64,000 bases of DNA from Diogma glabrata (Eukaryota > Arthropoda > Insecta > Diptera > Cylindrotomidae): assembly GCA_963693315.1 (NCBI GenBank), contig OY856188.1:186221487-186285486 (forward strand). Reading direction: 5' to 3'. The position numbers and the translations under genes were made by a program. This document shows positions 38,293-58,081 of the stretch, in pieces; positions within the stretch are counted from its first letter, which is position 1; each line of letters opens with the position of its first letter. A model generated the notes under the pieces. It did not search any database, had not been told where the DNA came from, and was given only the letters and a program-made list of their open reading frames with translations.

Positions 38293-39309
38293 CACATACC
38301 ACATACCACATACCACATACCGCATACCACGTACCACATACCACATACCACATACCACATACCACATACCACATACCACATACCACATACCACATACCAC
38401 ATACCACATACCACATACCACATACCACATACCACATACCACATACCACATACCACATACCACATACCACATACCACATACCACATACCACATACCACAT
38501 ACCACATACCACATACCACATACCACATACCACATACCACATACCACATACCACATACCACATACCAGATACCACATACCACATACCACATACCACATAA
38601 CACATACCACATACCACATACCACATACTACATACCACATACCACATACCACATACCACATACCACATACCACATACCACATACCACATACCACATACCA
38701 CATACCACATACCACATACCACATACCACATACCACATACCACATACCACATACCACATACCACATACCACATACCACATACCACATACCACATACCACA
38801 TACCACATACCAGATACCACATACCACATACCACATACCACATACCACATACCACATACCACATACCACATAAAACATACCACATACCACATACCACATA
38901 CCACATACCACATACCACATACCACATACCACATACCACATACCACATACCACATACCACATACCACATACCACATACCACATACCACATACCACATACC
39001 ACATACCACATACCACATACCACATACCACATACCACATACCACATACCACATACCACATACCACATACCACATACCACATACCACATACCACATACCAC
39101 ATACCACATACCACATACCACATACCACATACCACATACCACATACCACATACCACATTACACATACCACATACCACATACCACATACCACATACCACAT
39201 ACCACATACCACATACCACATACCACATACCACATATAACATACCACATACCACATACCATATACCACATACCACATACCATATACCACATACCACATAC
39301 CACATAACA
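38293..39309. repeat. (ATACCAC)n heptanucleotide array, about 145 units
   Basis: A 7-bp unit is repeated for about 1 kb with few substitutions. Because 7 and 3 share no factor, all forward frames read (HIPHTTY)n and all reverse frames (YVVCGMW)n, which gives long spurious open frames. Variant units are more frequent at the right edge (39140-39309). Two identical ccagatacc variants sit 245 bp apart, which is 35 units. Confidence 0.99.
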
Positions 39310-39416
39310 CCTATAAAATGCCATAGAAAGTCCGCTTTTAATTTTCCCTCTCAACTTGCGCTTTCTTCACCTGAAGCGGTCGAGCAAAATGAAACAATAA
39401 TCTGCATAATCTTCTT

Positions 39417-39570
<154 letters not shown>

Positions 39571-40061
39571 TATATTAATACGCTAGATTAAAACTTTGTG
39601 GGGCATTAGGCTTTTTTATTCGAATTTTGATTCATTTGAAATTTTCACTGCTAACTGATATTAGTGTAACTTAGATTTTAAAGATTTTTGGGATTTTTCG
39701 GATCATAAATAAAAAAGTTATTATATACGGAAAACTTTTTCTATACATATGCATTATAAGTTTACATACATGCAAAAACAATTTTCTTTTTGCTTTAAAA
39801 CAATGCTTTAAAATTTTTCTTTTTTATATATTAGCTATCGAACCGAACAACGAATAACAAAAACGAAAATTTTTATATTTATTTTATATTCATTTCAGTC
39901 GTCGTATTTATTTTATATTTTAGTCGTCTTTTATCTTTCAAGAAGGACGGTTTTCGATATTTTTCGATTATTTTGTTTTTTATTGATATAAAGATTTTTG
40001 AGATATTTTGATATTTGAGTTATTTCATATTTTTGATATATTGATATATTTATTTATTTCG

Positions 40062-42116
40062 ATGCCAAGACTACGTCGTAAACGTTTGGATGTGAGTGGT
40101 ACATCGAGTCGTCGGAATAAAAGAGATTATATGCGTAATATGCGTAATAATGTTGATTTTATGAATGATGAAATGAATGGTAATAATGATGGAATGAATG
40201 CTGAAGCTGATGTTGTTGTGAATGATGAAGTGAATGTTGATGATATGAATGGTGTCATGAACGGTGTCATGAATGGTGTCATGAATGTTGCGAATGATTT
40301 AGAATTGAATGTGGTGAATGATGAAATTCCCTTTGTAATTTTGAGAGATTCGTTCAAGTGTGCTTTGAATGTGATTCCAGGTAACTTTGATTCGTATGTT
40401 TGTGGTGCTTTGGATATGAGTTGTCATTTTTGTCATGCCAAACATTTTGCAAGAGAAGTTACTTCAAATAATAATGAAGCGTTTTCTTTGTGTTGCCATA
40501 AAGGCAAAGTCAATTTACCTCCTCTTTCTGAAAATGCATTTTTCTCTAATATTTTCGAAGGATTGAATTCAAATGGTAATGCTATAAAAAAACGTTCTAA
40601 AAGTTTTCTTTCAAATATTCGTTCCTATAATTCGGCATTTGCAATGATCAGTTCTGAATGTAATATAGCGGATTCTACTGCACGTGGTATTTATCATTTT
40701 AAAATTCATAATATTTTTTATCATCGTACTGGTGCTTTAATTCCTGCTTATGGTCGACCTCCAATGTATGCACAATTATATTTTTATGATGTTGATACTG
40801 CTGCTAATATGAGAATGAATAGAAATACCAATGTATGTGAAATTTTTCTTATGCGTGAGATAGGTTTTGAGTTAGATCGTGTGAATCCTTTTGTTCGTTC
40901 TTTCAAATCAATGCATGAATTTTGTGAAAGACCTGAGAATGTTACTGCTGATGTGTCAATGGTTATAAAAGTTAACAGAGAATGTGATATTCGTCGTTTT
41001 AATGATGCTGTTCAAACTGATGTGGCTGCTATTTTTAAAAATGATGATGGTGAACCACCTTTTGAAAGAAATATGATTGTTTTTTCAAAAAATGCAAATG
41101 AAATTCGTTCTGTTTCTGTCCTTGATTCTTCTTTGGATCCTTTAGCTTATCCTTTGTTGTTTCCAAATGGTGATACTGGGTGGCACGTTAATATTCCACA
41201 TAATTTAGTTTCAACTTCACGTGCTAATGTGTCACGTACAAAAGTTACAATGTTGCAATATGCATCTTATCGCCTTGCTATACGTGATGGTTTTAGTCTT
41301 TTGCATCGTTCTCAAAAATTATTTCTTCAATGGATTGTTGATATGTATGTTCGTATCGAAGGTACACGGCTTCATTACATTCGTTCAAATCAATCTGCTC
41401 TTCGTGCTGATTTGTACAATAATTTAACAGATTTCTTGCATCAAAATCGCAATGGCGATGATAATATGCAAGTAGTTGGTCGTAAAGTAATTTTGCCATC
41501 TTCTTTCACCGGTTCACCACGTAACATGTATCAAAATTACTTGGATGCAATGTCTATTGTACAACATTTCGGTAAACCTTCTTTATTTATAACAATGACA
41601 TGTAATCCTCAATGGCCAGAAATTGTTGATAATTTGAGTAATTATGAGTCTTCGAATTTTCGTCCTGATATTGTTGTGTGTGTGTTTAAAGTGAAACTTA
41701 AAGAGCTCATAGATTGTTTAATGAAAAAAAAGATTTTCGGTTCTGTCAAAGCACTTATATATACCATTGAATTTCAAAAACGTGGTCTTCCGCATGCCCA
41801 TATTTTGTTAAATTTATCAGATGAAGATAGAATTGATGGAAATGAAATGATTAATAAATTTGTATGTACTGAAATCCCTGATCCCATTCTTTTTCCTAAA
41901 TTACATGAATATGTGAAACGTCATATGATGCATGGACCATGTGGTGCTCTAAATCCCAATTCTGTTTGTATGAGAGATGGTAAATGTAGTAAGAATTTTC
42001 CAAAACCTTTTTCTGAAAATACTAAAGAATCTGTGAATGGTTATCCTTTGTATCGTCGACGTGATAATGGTATGAGTGTTGATGTACGTGGTGCATCTCT
42101 TGATAATAGATACTAG
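40062..42116 (+). pseudogene. Helitron Rep protein, C-terminally truncated
   Basis: This is the rolling-circle replication initiator of Helitrons, which nicks and joins element ends. I start at 40062 (MPRLRRKRLDVSG) rather than the upstream ATG at 40008, whose added residues are hydrophobic and unlike the family. An Asn/Asp/Met-rich linker comes first, then the Helitron N-terminal domain: YHRTGALIPAYGRPPMYAQL, FQWIVDMY-like LFLQWIVDMYVRIEG, FITMTCNPQWPEI and the HUH-type RGLPHAHILL (His codons at 41793 and 41799). The frame ends at DNRY, before the catalytic tyrosines and the whole helicase. The stop TAG (42114-42116) belongs to the inserted foldback. There is no internal stop in 684 codons, so the break is recent relative to other elements here. 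Confidence 0.88.
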
Positions 42117-42529
42117 GAGGGCCCGGCGTGCTTCGCTACGCTTATAAATAAAGTTTTTGCGTAGACATTTTGTTGACGTAGAAGCAATGATTTCAAAAAG
42201 TGGTAATGAGAAATGCTACCATATAATTTTTAATTTTTCTTTTTAAATATATGAATGAAAAATAATCAGAACTCTAGCTGATCAGTTGGGATATATGAAA
42301 AATTAGCGATCAAATAAGTTTTCAAGTAAGCTTCGCTAATTTTTCATATATCCGAACTGATCAGCTAGAGTTCTGATTATTTTTCATTCATATATTTAAA
42401 AAGAAAAATTAAAAATTATATGGTAGCATTTCTCATTACCACTTTTTGAAATCATTGCTTCTACGTCAACAAAATGTCTACGCAAAAACTTTATTTATAA
42501 GCGTAGCGAAGCACGCCGGGCCCTCCTAG
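42113..42529. mobile_element. Inverted pair of Helitron 3' ends (palindromic foldback)
   Basis: Left CTAGGAGGGCCCGGCGTGCT and right agcacgccgggccctcCTAG are perfect inverted copies. The arms extend about 190 bp through tttatttataagcgtag, cattaccactttttgaaatc and gatcagctagag. Each end carries the Helitron terminal hairpin gcgtagcgaagcacgc about 9 bases from CTAG. The right arm matches the tail of the Helitron ending at 20768. Flanks are A|CTAG...CTAG|T. Confidence 0.92.
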
Positions 42530-49374
<6,845 letters not shown>

Positions 49375-49399
49375 GATATGAGATATAACGAAAACGACA

Positions 49400-50360
49400 G
49401 GCACTCTCACGGTCGCATTTGTTGAGGTAGATCAAAAAAGTTTTTTGTACATGTGTGTTCTATTAATATCTCAGACGAGTTCGTGAATCAGCGAAATTCG
49501 ACACGTGGTTAAGGAACTAGAGCCTTTTTTCTAAAAAAAAATTGATTTTTAAAACCGTTATAACGGACGTTTGGATACTAATATTTTAAAAAAAATAACA
49601 AATTTAGAATATTTGGAATCTTTTTTATCAATTTGTTTTAGAAATAGACCTCTGCAGTTAGCGGTTCCTGAGTGAGCGGCTCCAACAAAAAGTTTGCAAA
49701 AAAAAATTTTTATTTTAAACAACTGGCACTCTCACGGTCACATTTGTAGAGCCAGATCAAAAAACCTTTCCTAAAAATGTGCGTTTTATTAATATCTTGA
49801 ACAAGTTCGCAAATCAGTCAAATCCGACACATGGTTAAGAAACTAGAGGCTTTATACTAGAAAAAACTCTGTTTTTTAGATCCGTTATAACGGCCGTTTA
49901 GATTCTAATATTTTTAAAAGCTTCATAAATTTAGAATCTTTGAAACCTTTTTAATCAGTTTCTTTCAAAAAAAAGACCTCTGCAGCTGGAGGTTTCTGAG
50001 TGAGCGGGTCCAACAAAAAAGCTTGTAAAACACAAAATACGTTTGAATCAACCGGCACTCTCACGGTCGCTTTTGTAGAGCCAGATCAAAAAACCTTTCG
50101 TGAACATGTGTGTTTTATTAATATCTTGGACAAGTTCGTAAATCAGAAAAATCTGACGCATGGTTAAATAACTAGAGGCTTTATACTAGAAAAAAATTCG
50201 TTTTTTTAATCCGTTATAACGGCCGTTTGGATACTAATATTTTTTAAAACTTCATAAATTTAGAATCTGTGGAAATATTTTAGTCCGTTTCTTATAAATA
50301 TAAACCTCTGCAGTTAGAGGTTTTTGACTTGTTGGCTTGAACAAAAAAGTTTGCAACAAT
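49400..50360 (+). repeat. Tandem repeat, period about 327 bp, three units
   Basis: gcactctcacggtc recurs at 49401, 49726 and 50055. Each unit also has tagatcaaaaaa-like, ccgttataacgg, atactaatatttt and cctctgcagt phrases. Non-coding and of unknown origin. Confidence 0.93.
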
Positions 50361-53078
50361 CCATAACTACAATTTCCAAAAACCTTATAACAGTTTATGA
50401 AAAAAAAAAATAAAAAGGTTTGAATAGAAGAAATTAATTTTTTTTCTTAGAAATAAACTATTTTGATATTTTGCAGTAATTGGACGACATATGATATAGC
50501 GTAGGTTTATGTCATAAATTGTCACACACATATTCTGTGGTAGATTTGATATTTGTTTGTTGCAAAATTGGATAGATATAATTTCGCTTATATGTAGCTA
50601 ATTTTCTTTTCAAAATATGTTCGATATCTGTTTGAAATTAGTTTGTGTTGTTTAAACTAATCAGATACATCAGATTCTACTTGCACACAAAACTTTCTGA
50701 TCTCGAAATCTACCTATTTCTAGCGGATATACGTGCCGCTTGGATTTTTTTTTTTTGGAAAATATTCTGGTTCTGAATTTCTTGATGAGTTATTTTCAAA
50801 AATTCATAGCTTCGGTTGTATTAAAGATAGAAACTTCTGTTTTGTTTTATTTTAAAGTTAAAAGATGCTAGTTTAAAAAAAATAAAATTAACGAAAGTTA
50901 TTCTATTGATATTAACAAATAAAATGTTGAAATCGATCTTTAGCCATTTCTCCACCCACGCTCCATCCCAAATCTGGCTCTATTGAAGGTATGATTATAT
51001 ATATAAAAAGAGGTTATCATTATCTTTCTAGAACTACCACTAACTTAATTTTTTCCAAAAGTGGACTTATACCCCTTTAAAAAAAACGGTTCATTATTGA
51101 TGTTCACCAAACTTAATTGAATTGTTTGACTTCGTGAGAAAAAGTTCTAGAAAAACATTGAGAATTTAAGAGTTTTTAGATAATCTATCAACATCGTATT
51201 ATGTAATTAATTTAAAAACTTATAACGAGGAATAATTAAAACAGAAATAATTGTATAATAAGTAATAACATGAATGAAAAGAAATTATTATAATTACAAA
51301 AGGAAACAAACAAGAAAAATTCATATAATAAATAAAAAAAATTGATTTATTATTTTAAAACTTGCTTGCTTATATTATATTGGTTTGGTAAAATTCATCG
51401 CAACATTACATTGTAGTTTGTACGAACACTTCGACTGAACCGTATTTCTTATTCAAAATGGAGATCGATTTCTTTAGTATTTGTAAGATCAGCCTCCAAA
51501 GATAGGATTAGCACTAATAAAAAAGATATCTAATAGAAAAACAATATAAAACAGTAAACAATATATTAAAAACGGGCGGAAGTTAAATGAATTTCCTGAG
51601 ATCGTTAATGTCGCGATCTTAAATTGTACATGAAACCAGTTAACACAGAAATAAAAAAAAGATATTTTATATATCCTATCATTTTCACGTGATCAATAGT
51701 ATTACGATTAACCGTTTAAAAAAAATTACATATAGTTTTTCAATCATTTTTTTTATAAAGGAAATTCTGATTTCTTATTTATTTTAATTCAGAATAAAAA
51801 TTGAATATAATTTTTTTATTGATTTGTATCTGCTTTTTTGATATTGTACAAATACGTAGCATTACGTAATAGAAATTTTAAAGCAAATATTTATGAATTA
51901 CCCCTCAATTACCCCGTTTTTCTCTAAATAGATCTTTTGATCCATAAAATACAGAGTTTTCAACATGAAGTTTTAAAACTTTGTTTGGTGGCCATTTGGG
52001 CTATAAATAAATGTTGATAGTGAATGTGGTTAATTTATTGTAAAAAAATATTGAATAAAAAATAAAACAAAAAAGTAGGCCGTCACGGGACGCTAGGCAA
52101 AAAAGTCCGCTTCGATATTGACATTTGGACGGTTTGTTTTTGGACGAACAGTATGTTTAGCGTCTCCAACTGATCCAGCCTTTCTGAGTTTTTCAATTAA
52201 TCTCTTCATAGTTCACGAAGTTAAAACACTATTCCGACCATTCCAAACATTAATTATTTTTAAGATATTATATCGTGTGGCCGACTAGCATTATTTAAAG
52301 GCTCATTTCACGCCTCAAACTAACCAAGCCGGATCAGGCTGCCCTCCTAGAACAGGGTCAGTTAAAATGCTAAAATTATATATTGCATAAACTACAAAGT
52401 GTCGAATTTTTGTTAATTCCTTACTTTTAAAATGTCAAATAAATTCTTTTATAAAAATATTTTAACTATAGGTAAGATTTTAAGCCGAGAAGCGATAGCT
52501 AAAGTATATGTGAAAATTCGCAGACTATATGTGTTTCTAAAATAAATATTACTCTATTGAATTTTAACCAAATGAAATAGGGCATACCTTAATTAGAAAA
52601 CCACATACGACTTCTGATAGGGTCCGGATGGGATTACCCTATTAGAGTTTGTCTTAGTTCATTCTGGTCCAGCATTTACTACTAGGAATGAAATAGCTCT
52701 TCTAAGTTCAGACCAGATCAGGACAAACAGGACGTGCCCTATTAGTGAAATCAGGTATGATTTCGGATAGGAGCCGAATTCAAATGCTTTATTACGACTT
52801 ATCTAATTACACACCGATCTGACCTGGATCATATAAGGGCATGCCTGAACAAAATGCTAGTCGGAAATTATTCTAATTATTCTAATATATTAATATGAAT
52901 AATTAATAATTAAAATTCTAGGTAAAATTAATGCAATTTCAACATCAAAAATTAAAAAAATAATAGCAATTAAAAAAAACGTACGGAAAAAGGAAGACGT
53001 GAAGATCTTTTAGGGTAAAATCCACATTCAAAGGGAGAATTGTTTTCATAATCTCTAAGTGTTTTTTTTATAATAGTG
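50361..53078. other. AT-rich non-coding DNA with one mixed segment
   Basis: No gene. The part at about 52300-52870 is less AT-rich and contains loosely repeated phrases (ggatcaggctgcc, gatagggtccgga, gataggagccgaa, gggcatgcc). These may be an old repeat, but no clean unit could be drawn. Confidence 0.5.
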
Positions 53079-55548
53079 GGTCCACGTTTGTGACCCATAC
53101 ATCACAACCGGTCTAATCAATGCCTTGTATAACTTGAGTTTGGTGTTAGTTGATACATACGGTGATCCAAGGAGAGGTTTAATTGAGTAGAAAGTTCGAT
53201 TACCTGCAGCGATTCGAGCTTTTATATCTGTAAGTATTCTGTTGTTTGAGCGAAGAATTGATCCCAAATATTTAAAAGATTCAACTCCCTCAATTCGTTC
53301 ATCGCTGCACATCAAATCTTTTTTCTCAGCCTCTCTTGAAACATTAATATGTTTGGTTTTATTGTAGTTAATTTTCAGACCAATCTCCCTACCTAGCACC
53401 ACTCTCAAGCGACTTGAAAGTCTCACTCATAACAGCTTTACTTCGGCCGAGGATGACAACATCATTAGCGTAAGCAATCATCTGTACTGAGTTTATTGAC
53501 AAGATATTGTTATTAGTCGGTAGTTTCTTTTGACGGCACACATATTCCAAGGCTAAATTAAAAAGTATAGGAGAGATAGTATCACCTTGTCTTAAACCGG
53601 AGTCGACTTTAAAAAACTTTGATATTTCGTTCTCTACTCGTACACAGCATTGAGAGTTCTGTACTGTCATTTTGCATAGTGATACCAGTTTACCAGGAAT
53701 TCCCATTGACACCAGAGCAGACCATAGAGTCTCTCGTTCGAGAGAGTCGTAGGCCTGTCTGAAATCAATGAAAAGTTGATGCACAGGTATGTTGAACTCT
53801 CAACACTTTTCCAAAATCATCCTTATCGAGAAAAGTGCATCGGCCCCGCCGGAAACCACACTGATATTCTCCAAACAGTTGTTCAGCAAAAGGATTGATT
53901 TTGGATAGCAAAATGTAGGAAAAGATCTTATATGCTGTGCAGAGGAGGGCGATTCCTCTGTAGTTTGCACATTGTAGGCGATTACCTTTTTTATGGATTG
54001 GTATCAGCATAGCTGTGTTCCAGTCCTGTGGCATGGTTTCAGTCCTCCAGATCATTTGAACAAGTTCAAACAATCTTAAGGATAGAGTTTCGCCACCATG
54101 TGCAATCATTTCGGATGTGATATCGTCGATACCAGGTGCTTTATTGCGTTTTAATTTTGACAGCGCCGCTTCGAATTCCCCTTTGGTTGGTTCGTCTACA
54201 TGTACCTTTGACGCACGAATAAGCTTTGCTCGTCGCCCGACTTGTTTCTGGTCACTTAAGTTGAGAAGATTCTCAAAATAAGCGGCCCAAGCATCTAAAA
54301 TATTTTTAAGGTCCACTTGTAGCTCCCCATCTTCGTTTTGAATAGCAGTCGATTTAGTTTGAGGGCCCTTCTTTAAGGTATTAACCTGTTGAAAGAAGTT
54401 ACGCGATTGATGTTCCTTATTGAAGCTTTCAATCTCCTCACACTGTCTCTTCCACCATTCTCTCTTTGTTCGTCTACATAGCTTTGTAACGGCTTGTCTT
54501 GTCAGTTTATAGTTCTCCTTCGTGGAGCTGGTGTTGCATCCTTGTAGACACTTCAGATAGCAATCTCTTTTGTATTGAATAGCGTCAAGGCGCTTGCTCC
54601 ATCCATGGCTTCTGGGAGTGGTTCTGTGGTCGTCCAAGTATTCCCTCAACAGCGCTTAAAACAGCATCTTTGAGCAAATACCATGACTTATCGACGTCTC
54701 CATTAATGGTTTCTGATTTATCCAATGTTTCGGCAATATGGATTTGATATTTCTCTTCTGTTTCAGCATTCTTTAATGATGAGATGTTAAAATGTTTTCG
54801 TTGATGAATGTTGAATGCCTGGATTTGGAAAGTGGAACCTTATCGTTGCACATACAAGGAAGTGGTCACTTCCAATGTATGCACCTCTAAAGGATCGCAC
54901 ATCCCGAACGCTCAAAAAGAAACGTGCAGTTACTAGAACGTGATCAATTTGTCGAGTGTTTCCATTCGGTGAGACCCAAGTCTGTTTATAAATCGATCGA
55001 TGCGGAAAGAACGTACTGGAAATTCTCAAATTATTTGATAATGCAAACTCAGTCATTCTCTCACCATTATCATTCGAATTCAAATGCAGGTTGTTTGGAC
55101 CCACCACATTTCCATAAGAGATATCTCTTCCAACCTGTCCATTAAAGTCACCAAGAACCATAATGAAGTCGCGTGTGGGCGTTTGTTTCATAACCTCTTC
55201 CAGTGCTATGTAGAAATCATCCTTCTCGTCGACGGTCTTAGCTTCAGTAGGTGCATGCACGGCAATAAGAGAAACATTGTTATATGTACCGCGTACACGT
55301 AGGTAGCAGATCCTCTCACTGACCGGGATGAACTTCGTCACGGCTTCTTGTATGCGTGCACCAACAAGAAAGCCAGTACCAAATTCTCTTCGAGAAGGAT
55401 GACCACTACAGTATAGAGAGTGACTATCCAAATCTTGTTTTCCGATTATCGGCTGTCTAATTTCTTGTAGAGCAATAATATCCATCCTATACCTCTCAGC
55501 CTCTGTTTCTAGACTTATAAGAGCATCAGGAGCGCTCAGGCTGCGCAC
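53079..55548 (-). pseudogene. Endonuclease-reverse transcriptase of LINE C, broken
   Basis: The endonuclease (IIALQEIR, VHAPTEA, VLGDFNGQVG, QIDHVLV, GSDHFLV) is readable to about 54787. It then shifts frame, shifts again near 54600, and continues through PGIDDITSEM, MPQDWNTAMLIPIHKKG, CANYRGIALL and QCGFRRG. The frameshift at about 53836-53846 is the same as in copy A. The polymerase motif reads YAND instead of YADD (53465 region), so a catalytic aspartate is lost. FKYLGS is present; the GHV and RGRPR tail is missing. The readable frame continues upstream of 55548 without an ATG. Confidence 0.88.
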
Positions 55549-55978
55549 GTTCCACGTTCCGATTCGGTAGTCTGGTCCTTTTTCACGTCCAGGTAAAATT
55601 CTGTTGTTTTTTCCGGGTCTGTTTTTCTGTTTCTGATAACCAAATTTAACATATTATTTTTTTCCGGGGTTAGGGTGTTAACTTAAGCCCAACCCAAATT
55701 GTCGTGAATGGGTCCGTTCTGCATATTAAGGTCACCAGAAACAACCTTTTTACACGTTTATATAGTAAGCCGCTTGATTCAAGACAGACGCCCGCTCCAA
55801 GCCGCCCCTGACATGGAGACCAGGGCTTGAGTCGCATTGGTTTTAAGGCGCCATTTCGCCGTGATGTAGCGTCATTGACTAAGCAGTTTTTACTCTGCTT
55901 CTCTCCAATACACTAAGCTAATTCTGTCAGCATTACCCAGGCAGCACGGCGTGGACGTCGAATTCCGGATTTCGCTAC
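53079..55978 (-). mobile_element. RTE-type LINE, copy C (3'-truncated)
   Basis: Close relative of copy A. The 5' end (minus strand) at about 55978 is complete. The 3' end stops abruptly at about 53079, inside the coding region after SQTW, so about 400 bp of coding and tail is gone. LINE insertions usually lose the 5' end, so this loss was probably a later deletion. On the 5' side it abuts family R after a short repeat of ttcgctac. Confidence 0.9.
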
Positions 55979-55990
55979 CACATTCGCTAC

Positions 55991-57196
55991 AACAGATCAT
56001 AAATTAACATAATTTAGTGAAAAGATGATACACTCAGCAAACTGCTCAAAAGCCTCTCCATTTAGCGTTTCGAGAAAATATTACAAAATCACAAATTCAT
56101 ATTTCTTTCAGAATTCCAAAAATATTGTAAAAATTAAATGAAATCAAACTTTTTTCAAACTTCCAAAAATATTCCAAAAATTAGAATAAAATCAAATATT
56201 TAAACTTTTTCTAAATTCCAAAAATATTCTTACAAATTCAAACTTTTCCAAAATTCTAAAAATATTGCAAAAATTATTACAAAATCAAAAATTCAAACTT
56301 TTTTCAAAATTCCAAAAATTATAATAAAATCAAAAATTTTAAATTTTTCAAAAATTCTAAAAATATTCCAAAAATTCTTACAAAATCAAAAATTAAAATT
56401 TCCGAAATTCTAAAAATATTGCAAAAATTATTACAAAATCAAAAATACAAACTTTTTTCAAAATTCCAAAAATGTTTCAAAAACTTTAACAAATTCAAAA
56501 ATTTCCATGTCCAATTTCATTTTCAATTACATTTACGTCATAAAAACAGCTACATTTTTTTTTCGAAAAAATTGTGTAAAAAAATAAATGAAATCATTTT
56601 TTGACACACTTGACATTATTATTTTGACAAACTTATAATTCTCTATAATAATAATAAAATTTCATCTCATACAAATTATTTATTATTATTTATTTTTTTC
56701 CAAAAAATTGGGTAAAAAATAAATAAAAATCTTTCTTTTGACACACTTGACAACATTTTTTTGACAAACTTATAATGCAAAAATCTAGATTTTGGTCTTA
56801 CATACCAATCCCGACAATTAAGATTTCTCCAAATTCAATGTTCCTATTCGTAATCACTTAAAATGAACGTTTTTTAAGCAAAAAATATGCAAATATCCTT
56901 GTTTTGACACACTTGACAATTTTTTTGACACATTTCCGGTACAGTTATCGAACACATCGTCCTTTTGGCTCTTTCTATTGAGCAAACCTATTTTTAGAAA
57001 GAAAAAAAATTTGGAAATCCGTCCAGCGGTTTTCTAGATTTCGTAGGTTGTGACGGACGGACGGCCGACAGACAGACATATATTTTTTTTTTAATCAGTA
57101 GATCCTAAAACGTCGAGAAATGCCAAAAAAAGTAGGGGTAAGAATTTCACTTTTAGCTCATGAATGTAATACTAAGGTCTTTCAGACCGAAGTAAT
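55991..57196 (+). repeat. Family R, third copy (5'-shortened)
   Basis: Matches 27382-29321 in the same orientation, from aacagatcataaattaac to ctttcagaccgaagtaat, but with fewer 55-60 bp and 140-bp units. It begins at the LINE C junction, which shows a rearrangement or a LINE inserted in family R with loss of the other side. Confidence 0.9.
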
Positions 57197-57820
57197 AATA
57201 ATCTATCTATCATTTCATAAAGTTTAAAATTGCGTTGTGGATATCGTGCTCGACTGATGTGCAGTAGGAGTTGAGGAGTGAGTTTGATTGAGTTTAATCC
57301 CTGGTGTAGTACAGGAATACCTCGCATAGTACGGCTTCGATTAGTCCGGTTTCACTATAGTACGGTTTTGAAATTTTCAAAAAAAAAACATAAACGAAAA
57401 GGAAAAAAACTCTAGGGAAAAATTCTTAAAAAAAATAATATGTACATACATAATACATATATAAAATTATTTTTATAGGCAAAACTCAGACAATGATGAC
57501 TGTGCTGAAATGTCTGTAGAGATTTAACGGCTGAACATCTTACAAAAATTATTAGAATGGTCGAAAAAGTTTCAGGTTATATTATGGAAGTTGATCCTAA
57601 TATTGAACGTAGCATTTCAATTCGTCGAACAATAAACAATAAAGGGTTTAACAATAAACAATAAAGGGAAAATCTGAAATTCTATGTCCACGCGGTGCTA
57701 CCTGCGTAACCCTAACAGAAGTAGGTTGGTGTAGTTGAGAGGGGCAGAGTAAATACTGCTTATTCTTAATGATTCTGCACCATGGCGAGCCATTGTCGCC
57801 ATAAAACCAATGCAACTCAA

Positions 57821-57982
57821 GCGTCTGTTTTCCATGTTAGGTGCGGCTTGGAGCGGGCGTCTGTCTTGGATCAAGCGGTTCACTATATAAATGTGTAGAA
57901 AGCGTCTGTTCTCCATGTCAGGGGCGGTTTGCAGCGGGCATCTGTCTTGGATCAAGCGGCTCGCTATATAAACGTGTAAAAA
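57821..57982 (+). promoter_or_regulatory. Duplicated LINE 5' module with two TATA-like boxes
   Basis: An 81-bp unit beginning gcgtctgtt at 57821 repeats at 57902. Each ends with actatataaatg or gctatataaacg. Copies A, B and C have one unit. This resembles the monomer duplication known for some mouse L1 promoters, but promoter function is inference. Confidence 0.6.
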
Positions 57983-58081
57983 GGTTGTTTTTGGTGACCT
58001 TAAGATGCAGAACGAACCCATTCACGTAAATTTGGGTTGGACGAAGGGCTAACACTCCATTTCGGTATAAAAACTATTGTC

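Noticed and set aside
52300..52870. A MITE based on recurring gggcat and gatccgg phrases
   Set aside because: No consistent inverted ends or unit length could be drawn; it is left as an undefined mixed segment.
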